From Pseudochrobactrum saccharolyticum (GTDB lineage: Bacteria > Pseudomonadota > Alphaproteobacteria > Rhizobiales > Rhizobiaceae): DNA of 64,000 nt. Made by a program: the position numbers and the translations under genes. Shown in pieces: positions 57,996 through 64,000 of the stretch; positions within the stretch are counted from its first letter, which is position 1; the number at the start of each line of letters is the position of its first letter. The DNA is taken from positions 62,001 to 126,000 of the forward strand of contig NZ_VZPG01000004.1 of the NCBI RefSeq assembly GCF_008801715.1. Reading direction: 5' to 3'. The notes under the pieces are model-generated. The model was not told where the DNA came from, made no database searches, and saw only the letters and a program-made list of their open reading frames with translations.

Positions 57996-58099
57996 AGAGC
58001 GTGTCGCATTTAGTGGAATTCATGATGCTGGCTCTAACAATTTGTTTTGACGCATGTCTTGATCCCAAAACCGGTTTCCACTTTTGGGAGACATGCTCT
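57996..58099. repeat. Mosaic palindromic repeat, copy R4
   Basis: The left module starts AGAGCGTGTCGC, like the end of R3. The right module is a hairpin element, ACGCATGTC...CCCAAAA-CCGGTTTCC...TTTTGGG...ACATGCTCT, a type that is widespread in intergenic regions of Rhizobiales. It fills much of the 440-base gap between hemF and the next gene. Confidence 0.65.
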
Positions 58100-58223
58100 G
58101 TAGAGTTGTAAGTCCCTGTGCAGCTTCTGCTTGTAGTGTGTGTAAACATATTTGAGTGTTGAGCGTGGTGCTTATTCTGCTTTGTCTTTTGAGCCCGTCA
58201 GGGCGCTGTAAAGGAGATCGCTT

Positions 58224-58484
58224 ATGACATCCATTCCGCCGAAACCGCCATTGGAAGGTTTGCGCAGGCAGATGCGCAAAGCAGCATCCGGCGTGAAGCC
58301 GAATATCAGCGACGGCTATATCCGCGAAACATTTTCACTGCCTCGCAGCATAGCGCGGGTTAAAGCGCGGGAATGGTTTGAAACCTATCCGAAAGCCGCT
58401 TACTGGACAGAAATTGAAAGCTGGTATGTGCGCCCGAATGATGTGATCGAATTCACCATCCGCCGTCTGCCAAGCTCTGACTAA
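58224..58484 (+). CDS. Small conserved protein of unknown function
   Basis: An 86-residue soluble protein that I cannot place in a named family. AAGGAG lies seven bases before the ATG. Composition is basic and rich in Arg and Lys, with landmarks RETFSLPRSIARVKAREWFE and a tryptophan/tyrosine-rich middle (YWTEIESWYVRP). The clear ribosome site, normal codon use and compact length make it a real gene. It lies convergent to trmL. No signal peptide or membrane segment is seen. Confidence 0.7.
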   Translation: MTSIPPKPPLEGLRRQMRKAASGVKPNISDGYIRETFSLPRSIARVKAREWFETYPKAAYWTEIESWYVRPNDVIEFTIRRLPSSD

Positions 58485-58564
58485 ACAGGTTAGCGCTGTT
58501 TGCTCATATTCTGATTCAAGTGGATCAGAATATGATTCTGTTATTCTTTTTAATTGACTGATAT

Positions 58565-59032
58565 TTAAAGATTTATTCTAGTTTTGCCCTGTCGAATAGC
58601 TTCTCCGGCGGCCATTGCCACCGAAAGCGCGAGGTTGAGTGAGCGTGCGCCTTCGACCATCGGGATGATGATCCGTTCCTCACAGGTCTCATGCACATAG
58701 TCCGGCACACCGGCAGATTCACGGCCAAACAGCAAAATGTCATCCGGCCGGTAGCTGAAATCCGTATAGGGTTGTGCCGCCTTGGTGGAGAGCAGCACCA
58801 GTCTGCGGTTTTCAGACAAGCGCCAGTTGTTGAAATGCTCCCAGTCGAGATGGCGGGTCAGCGCTGCCTGTTCCAGATAATCCATGCCCGCACGTTTCAG
58901 CCCGCGATCGGAGAGGTCAAAACCGGCTGGTTCAATCACATGCACGGCCAGTCCGAGACAGGCTGCCATACGCAGGATGGTTCCGGTATTGCCGGGAATG
59001 TCAGGCTGGAAGAGGGCGATATGTATTGTCAT
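58565..59032 (-). CDS. trmL: tRNA (cytidine/uridine-2'-O)-methyltransferase TrmL
   Basis: A 155-residue minimal SPOUT methyltransferase that modifies the ribose of position 34 in some leucine tRNAs. The motifs are IPGNTGTILRMAACL, ILLFGRESAGVP and ARSLNLALSVAMAAGEA. Length fits TrmL exactly. In many relatives it lies near hemF, as it does here. It is a second SPOUT enzyme in this window, separate from the larger TrmH-type protein at 29488. Confidence 0.92.
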   Translation of the reverse strand: MTIHIALFQPDIPGNTGTILRMAACLGLAVHVIEPAGFDLSDRGLKRAGMDYLEQAALTRHLDWEHFNNWRLSENRRLVLLSTKAAQPYTDFSYRPDDILLFGRESAGVPDYVHETCEERIIIPMVEGARSLNLALSVAMAAGEAIRQGKTRINL

Positions 59033-59237
59033 CAGGCTGTTGCTTCTGTTTCGGGTGACATCAGATAAGCGGCCTATAGCATAAAATTTCCAACAATAAG
59101 AATTGTGTGCAATCTGTCACAGTTTAATGTGTTCTCGGTAAAGTGAAGAGAAAAGAACCAGCAGTGACTAGCCGGTAAAATAACATGGTGCTATACGGAG
59201 CATCCATTTTATCAGATTGACCATGAAGGAGGCTGTG
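59033..59237 (+). other. Gap between trmL and a 50-codon frame
   Basis: The region holds the trmL promoter on one strand and possibly a promoter for the short frame at 59238. I see no other structure. Confidence 0.35.
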
Positions 59238-59390
59238 ATGAATATTAAGATTTCTTTGAATCTTTGCCCAGTTGCAGCCGCACCTGTATCCGGCGTGATT
59301 AACCCCGCTCCGGTAACTTTCATGGCGGGTACCGCACCAATCGAAGCTGTGGTATCTTCTTCCGAATTGTTTTTGCGGGCGTTGCGCTGA
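59238..59390 (+). CDS. Possible 50-residue small protein
   Basis: An ATG preceded by AAGGAGG at the ideal distance opens a 50-codon frame. The product starts MNIKISLNLCPVAAAPVSGV and ends SSELFLRALR. It has no membrane segment and no known family that I recognise. An in-frame ATG 15 bases earlier overlaps the ribosome site. Support is the ribosome site alone; it could also be a remnant of a larger gene, as the next 350 bases hold nothing else. It is the only candidate gene between trmL and the ABC exporters. Confidence 0.4.
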   Translation: MNIKISLNLCPVAAAPVSGVINPAPVTFMAGTAPIEAVVSSSELFLRALR

Positions 59391-59743
59391 ACGGGACTGT
59401 TAAAATGAGCGTATATATCAGATTGCTGTAGCAAACCACCTGATAGCCTGAAACCGATGATGAGTTGTGCCGTCGGATCCGCAGGTCAAATACGATTCTT
59501 CCATCTATCTTCCGGTTAAGTGTACTCACGCATTTAATCCTCAAACCGCATCTGAGTGTTTCGGGTTCTGTGCCCGTTGATTTTCCGATGCTTTAAAAAT
59601 GCTGAAATTCTGCCTCATATTCAGTTGTTGAAGTGAATGGCAGAACCCAAATGAATCAAAACTGACCCCTGCCGTCTTCGTTTTACGAAAATGATGCGGG
59701 GGAATTGGTTTTCGCACGGGATAGCCCGTATTTGAGGTCGAAA
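59391..59743 (+). other. Intergenic region upstream of the ABC exporter pair
   Basis: These 353 bases carry no supported gene. They should contain the promoter for the exporter genes. No strong inverted repeat is visible. Confidence 0.4.
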
Positions 59744-61612
59744 ATGTTTCGTTGGTTCGAAAAGAAGCTGAACGCCTATCCGGATGTTCCGCTTGAACAA
59801 CCGCCGAAGGGCTTGTTCAAATTCTGTATGTATTACAGCCGCGGCGCGTGGGGCTGGATTATTGTGATGGCCTTTCTGACAGCGCTGATCGCAATCTTTG
59901 AAGTGTCGCTGTTTGCTTTTCTCGGCAATGTCGTGGACTGGCTGAGTGAGCATAATCGTGAAACCTTCCTGCAGCAGGAGGGCTGGAAGCTGGCGCTGAT
60001 CGGCGGTGTTGTTCTGGTGATTTTGCCATTGATTGTTTTGCTGCAATCTCTGGTTCTGCACCAGACACTGATCGGGAATTTCCCGATGCGGATACGCTGG
60101 CTGATGCACCGTTATCTGATCCGTCAGTCGATGACATTCTTTCAGGATGAATTTGCCGGACGTATCTCCACCAAACTGATGCAGACAGCACTGGCTGTGC
60201 GTGAGACGGTTATCAAATTTGCGGATGTGATGGTCTATGTAGCGGTCTATTTTACCGGTACAATTTTCATCGCAGCCACGGCTGACTGGCGCCTGATGAT
60301 CCCGTTCATTGTCTGGCTGCTGGCCTATGTCGGTCTGCTTCGCTATTTCATTCCGCGCCTGCGGGTGATTTCCGAAGCACAGGCCGATGCCCGCTCCGAG
60401 ATGACCGGCCGTATCGTTGATAGCTATACCAATATTGCCACGGTCAAACTGTTCTCGCACACACAGCGCGAGGAAGGGTATGTCCGTGACAGTCTTGAGC
60501 AGTTTCAGGGTACAGTAAACCGCCAGATGCGTATGGTGACGCAGTTCTTCGGTTCACTCTATTTCATGAACTCTTTGCTGCTGTTTTCAGTCGGTGCATT
60601 GGGTATCATGCTGTGGATGGACAATGTTGCTTCTGTAGGTGCGGTGGCCATCGGTATTGCGCTGTGTTTGCGTCTGAACGGTATGTCCCAGTGGATCATG
60701 TGGGAAATGTCGGCACTGTTCGAAAATATCGGCACAGTGGAAGACGGTATGCGTTCGATCGCGCAACCGCGCAAAGTGATTGACCATGAAGGTGCAAAAC
60801 CGCTGCATGTGCGTTCCGGTGAGATCACCTTTGACCGCATCGGTTTCCACTATGGCAAGGGTAAAGGCATCATCAATGATCTGTCGCTGAATATCCGTCC
60901 GGGTGAGAAGGTTGGTCTTGTCGGCCGCTCCGGCGCGGGTAAGTCCACACTGGTCAATCTGCTGCTGCGTTTCTACGATCTGGAGCAGGGTAAAATCCTG
61001 ATCGACGGTCAGGACATTTGCAAAGTCACACAGGACAGTCTGCGCGCCAATATTGGTATGGTGACGCAGGATACTTCACTGCTGCATCGTTCCGTCAGGG
61101 ATAATGTCGGCTATGGCCGTCCTGATGCAACGGATGAAATGATGCTGGAAGCGGTTGCGCAGGCGCAGGCCGATCAGTTCCTGCCGCATCTGACTGACCC
61201 GAAAGGCCGTCAGGGCTTTGACGCGCATGTCGGTGAACGTGGTGTGAAACTGTCCGGCGGGCAGCGCCAGCGTGTGGCAATTGCCCGTGTGATCCTGAAG
61301 GATGCTCCGATCCTTATTCTGGATGAAGCGACATCTGCGCTTGATTCCGAAGTGGAAGCGGCAATTCAGGACAGTCTGTACAGGCTGATGGAAGGCAAGA
61401 CTGTGATTGCCATTGCCCATCGTCTGTCAACCATTGCCGCGCTTGATCGTCTGATCGTCATGGATCAGGGACGCATTATCGAAGACGGCACCCATGAAGA
61501 GCTGATTGCGCAGGGCGGCATTTATGCTTCGCTTTGGGCACGTCAGTCCGGCGGGTTCCTCGGCTTTGATGATGAAGAAGAAAAACAGGCGCTGCCTGAG
61601 CCTGCTGAATAA
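59744..61612 (+). CDS. ABC exporter half-transporter 1
   Basis: A 622-residue type IV ABC half-transporter with a six-helix ABC_membrane domain (residues about 30-320) fused to an ATPase. Walker A is GRSGAGKST, the signature is LSGGQRQRVAIARV, Walker B is ILILDEATSALDSE, and the histidine is in AIAHRLSTI. The ATG at 59744 follows GAGG; an upstream TTG at 59705 is not supported. It is similar along its length to the next gene, so the pair probably arose by duplication and may form a heterodimer. Both ATP sites look intact. The exported substrate is unknown; MsbA-like lipid export is one option. Confidence 0.88.
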   Translation: MFRWFEKKLNAYPDVPLEQPPKGLFKFCMYYSRGAWGWIIVMAFLTALIAIFEVSLFAFLGNVVDWLSEHNRETFLQQEGWKLALIGGVVLVILPLIVLLQSLVLHQTLIGNFPMRIRWLMHRYLIRQSMTFFQDEFAGRISTKLMQTALAVRETVIKFADVMVYVAVYFTGTIFIAATADWRLMIPFIVWLLAYVGLLRYFIPRLRVISEAQADARSEMTGRIVDSYTNIATVKLFSHTQREEGYVRDSLEQFQGTVNRQMRMVTQFFGSLYFMNSLLLFSVGALGIMLWMDNVASVGAVAIGIALCLRLNGMSQWIMWEMSALFENIGTVEDGMRSIAQPRKVIDHEGAKPLHVRSGEITFDRIGFHYGKGKGIINDLSLNIRPGEKVGLVGRSGAGKSTLVNLLLRFYDLEQGKILIDGQDICKVTQDSLRANIGMVTQDTSLLHRSVRDNVGYGRPDATDEMMLEAVAQAQADQFLPHLTDPKGRQGFDAHVGERGVKLSGGQRQRVAIARVILKDAPILILDEATSALDSEVEAAIQDSLYRLMEGKTVIAIAHRLSTIAALDRLIVMDQGRIIEDGTHEELIAQGGIYASLWARQSGGFLGFDDEEEKQALPEPAE

Positions 61613-61636
61613 TCACTGTTCAAGTAGAGAAAAACA

Positions 61637-61680
61637 CCCGCCGCCGCTCTGCCAGAGCGGCGGCGGGTACGTTTTCAGTC
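61637..61680 (+). terminator. Very strong hairpin between the two exporter genes
   Basis: CCCGCCGCCGCTCT/AGAGCGGCGGCGGG forms a perfect 14-bp, almost all-GC stem with a three-base loop and is followed by GTTTTCAGTCTTTT. It should end or strongly reduce transcription after the first exporter gene, so the second may need its own promoter. Confidence 0.85.
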
Positions 61681-61825
61681 TTTTAAATATTATGCCCGGC
61701 GTTAATCGCGGACGGAAAGTTTTTTATTTTATATATTAAAAACATCAGCAATTTGCTTGCCGATTCTGTTTGCATGCGCCTTCCTGCCTGTAATTATTGC
61801 GGGATGCTGCGGAAAGGCCTTCCCG

Positions 61826-63703
61826 ATGAATATGATTTACCGTCTGTTTGAAAATTGGATTGATCCGTTGCAGGATTTCGACGGTAAACGCCCGCCGCAA
61901 ACCACAATGCGGTTTCTCTGGCATTATATTTATCAGGCGCGCTGGCCTTTGCTGCTGGCTCTGATCGTTGGTGGTATTCTGCCGCTTCTGGAAGCTGGCT
62001 TGTTCTATTTTACCGGACGCATTGTTGATATTCTTGACCAGAGTGCAATGGAGCGTAGCTGGCACGGTCTTTATATCAGCGCCGGTTATGAATTGCTGGC
62101 CATGGGGTTTATCGTGCTGGTGGTGCGGGTGCTGATGACCGCGCTCAGCTCCTTGCTGGATGACCAGACAATTACGCCCGGATTTTACAATCTGATCCGC
62201 TGGCAGGCCAATTCCTATGTGTTGCGTCAGTCCTATGCGTTTTTCCAGAATGATTTTTCAGGCCGTATCGCTACCAAAGTCTGGCAGGCAGGGCAGGCGG
62301 CCGGTGATCTGATTACCAGTTTCATTCAGGTTGTCTGGTTTATGATTATTTACAGCATCACAACATTGCTGCTGTTCGGTCAGCTCGACTGGCGGCTTGC
62401 GGTACTGGTGGTGGTGTGGATGGTGTTATTCGCGTGGATCGCACGCCTCTATCTGCCGACCATGCGTAAACAGGCCGAGGCCAGTGCTGAGGCCGGTTCG
62501 CTGATTAACGGTCGTATCGTCGACAGCTATACCAATATTCAGACCATCAAGCTGAATACGCCGGATATGGATCAGGCCTATCTGCGGTCAGGCTTTGCCA
62601 GCTATATCAAGACCATGCTGCCTTTCATGCGCACGCTGACGGGAATGCGCGTTTCCATGACTGCACTTTCCAGCCTGATGATTGTGCTGGTTGCGGCATT
62701 CTCGATTGATCTGTGGACCAAAGGTCAGGCGACAGTGGGTGAGGTGGCTTTCACGCTCGGTCTGGTTCTGCGTCTGAATATGCTGCTTGGTCGTTTGATG
62801 ATGCAGATGAACGGTATGCTGCGTTCCTATGGTGTGATTGAAAACTCCATGCGGCTGATCTCTGCACCGCTCGGCATGGAAGATAAACGCGATGCCAAGC
62901 CGCTGCAAGTGACTTCCGGTGCTATTGATATTGAGCATGTGACTTTCCGTTATAGCTCCGAGAATGAAAACAAGGTGAAGGCCGGTGTGCTGAGTGATAT
63001 CAGCCTTGCCATTCGCGGCGGTGAGCGTGTCGGTCTGATCGGTCACTCCGGTGCCGGTAAAACCACGCTGATAAATCTGATGCTGCGGCTCTATGATGTT
63101 GATACCGGCTCTGTGCGCATTGACGGGCAGGATGTGCGCGATGTGACGCAAAGCTCATTGCGTGCGGCTTTTGCGGTGGTCAGTCAGGAGACGGCACTGC
63201 TGCACCGCTCTTTGCGCGACAATATTATGCTGGCGAAAGCCGATGCATCTGAGGAAGAGCTGCGCTTTGCCGCCAGTCAGGCCGAGGCTGAGGAATTTAT
63301 CGGCGCCTTGGAGGATTACAAAGGTCGTAAAGCCTATGATGCTTTTGTCGGCGAGCGCGGCGTTAAATTGTCTGGCGGACAGCGGCAGAGAATCAGTATT
63401 GCCCGTGCCGTTTTGAAAAATGCGCCGATTCTTATTCTTGATGAGGCCACATCAGCTCTCGATTCAGAGGTCGAGGCAACCATTCAGGAAAATCTGACGC
63501 GGCTGATGGCGGGTAAAACCGTGATCGCTATTGCGCATCGTCTGTCGACAATTGCGCAGCTGGATCGTCTGGTTGTGCTGGATCATGGCCGGATTGCCGA
63601 AAGCGGTACGCATGACGAGCTGATTGCTTCGGGTGGTATTTATGCCGGTTTATGGGCGCGTCAGTCCGGTGGCTTTCTTGGTGAGGCCGATGAGGAAATC
63701 TGA
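61826..63703 (+). CDS. ABC exporter half-transporter 2
   Basis: A 625-residue ABC half-transporter similar to the one upstream: both have an N-terminal FENWIDPLQ- or FEKKLNAYP-like start, the motif GRIVDSYTNI near residue 230, and the end block ARQSGGFLG. Walker A is GHSGAGKTT, the signature is LSGGQRQRISIARA, and Walker B is ILILDEATSALDSE. I start at the ATG at 61826, which follows AAGG; the frame is open for 23 codons further from a TTG. The separation by a strong terminator suggests different levels of the two subunits, or two homodimers. Confidence 0.88.
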   Translation: MNMIYRLFENWIDPLQDFDGKRPPQTTMRFLWHYIYQARWPLLLALIVGGILPLLEAGLFYFTGRIVDILDQSAMERSWHGLYISAGYELLAMGFIVLVVRVLMTALSSLLDDQTITPGFYNLIRWQANSYVLRQSYAFFQNDFSGRIATKVWQAGQAAGDLITSFIQVVWFMIIYSITTLLLFGQLDWRLAVLVVVWMVLFAWIARLYLPTMRKQAEASAEAGSLINGRIVDSYTNIQTIKLNTPDMDQAYLRSGFASYIKTMLPFMRTLTGMRVSMTALSSLMIVLVAAFSIDLWTKGQATVGEVAFTLGLVLRLNMLLGRLMMQMNGMLRSYGVIENSMRLISAPLGMEDKRDAKPLQVTSGAIDIEHVTFRYSSENENKVKAGVLSDISLAIRGGERVGLIGHSGAGKTTLINLMLRLYDVDTGSVRIDGQDVRDVTQSSLRAAFAVVSQETALLHRSLRDNIMLAKADASEEELRFAASQAEAEEFIGALEDYKGRKAYDAFVGERGVKLSGGQRQRISIARAVLKNAPILILDEATSALDSEVEATIQENLTRLMAGKTVIAIAHRLSTIAQLDRLVVLDHGRIAESGTHDELIASGGIYAGLWARQSGGFLGEADEEI

Positions 63704-63707
63704 ATAG

Positions 63708-63725
63708 CGGGGAGAATTCTCCCCG
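63708..63725 (+). terminator. Palindrome after the second exporter gene, possible terminator
   Basis: CGGGGAGAATTCTCCCCG is a perfect 18-base palindrome four bases after the stop. There is no T run, so terminator function is uncertain. The last 275 bases of the window show no gene. Confidence 0.5.
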
Positions 63726-64000
63726 TGTGAACTTTGCGCGTGATCGGTCAAAACAGAGTTCTTATGCCGGTTGATGACGGAAATGCAGTGTTTTATGACG
63801 TTTTTGTAACTCTTTATGCGGTTGTTGCATCTGCGGCCTGCCGGTTCTTATTTTATATTGCATATCAGTAAACCGGGTTTCCTGACCGGTTCGGGCAGAG
63901 CGCGGTTTTATTTTAAAAACTGTTCGCAGGTAATTTTATACAGGTGCGGAATGGCCGTTTGCCTGTTCTGCCCCGTGTGATTTTGCACGAAATGGTCACA

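Noticed and set aside
1-64000. CRISPR array, prophage, integron or insertion sequence
   Set aside because: I found no regularly spaced repeats, integrase, transposase, phage structural gene or attC-like site. The repeats present are single, dispersed intergenic palindromes.

Overview
The window is chromosomal DNA from an alphaproteobacterium of the Hyphomicrobiales, most likely a member of the Brucellaceae (Brucella/Ochrobactrum/Pseudochrobactrum group). The evidence is a ChpT-CtrA-SciP cell-cycle locus with clustered GANTC sites, a DUF1134/EipA protein, a ChoXWV-type choline importer, a TGA-N9-TCA iron-responsive operator, and dispersed rhizobial-type palindromic repeats. G+C is moderate and I cannot fix the genus. 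No phage, insertion sequence, CRISPR array or conjugative gene is visible; the window reads as core genome with small accessory patches.

Layout. 0-1 kb: the 3' end of purU and a small exported protein. 1.1-7.3 kb: a lysine/pipecolate degradation group (amaB, hglS, a LysR regulator, amaA). 7.5-13.3 kb: a tightly packed ABC importer - beta-CASP-like MBL hydrolase - SurE run that I consider the best candidate for an undescribed functional module. 13.3-17.7 kb: tex, then a membrane protein/HlyD pair. 18-22 kb: tRNA-Met, an oxidoreductase/aminotransferase pair that probably makes the diamino sugar of lipid A, and an iron-regulated siderophore-interacting protein.

22-29 kb: a coiled-coil membrane protein, eipA, and the cell-cycle block chpT, ctrA, a FliJ-like gene and sciP, then mnmA. 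29-31.7 kb: an AT-rich patch with an ArsR regulator plus a TrmH-family methyltransferase, and a PPOX-fold flavoprotein. 32-37.3 kb: a dppABCDF-type peptide importer. 37.3-40.3 kb: a choXWV choline importer on the other strand. Both operons carry a strong hairpin between the binding-protein gene and the first permease gene.

40.9-46 kb: a DUF2333 protein, an Rsm22-type methyltransferase, OmpW, a glutathionyl-hydroquinone reductase and a GNAT acetyltransferase. 46.2-53.1 kb: the conserved MoxR/DUF58/BatA-DUF4159/vWA-like membrane operon. 53.3-55.9 kb: DUF1285, a NUDIX CoA pyrophosphatase and the CCA-adding enzyme. 56-59 kb: a chromosomal class D beta-lactamase, hemF, a small conserved protein and trmL. 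59.7-63.7 kb: two tandem ABC exporter half-transporters.

At least three copies of one mosaic palindromic repeat, several related elements and a second two-copy repeat family lie between the genes. Most transcription units end in clear hairpin terminators, which helps define operons.
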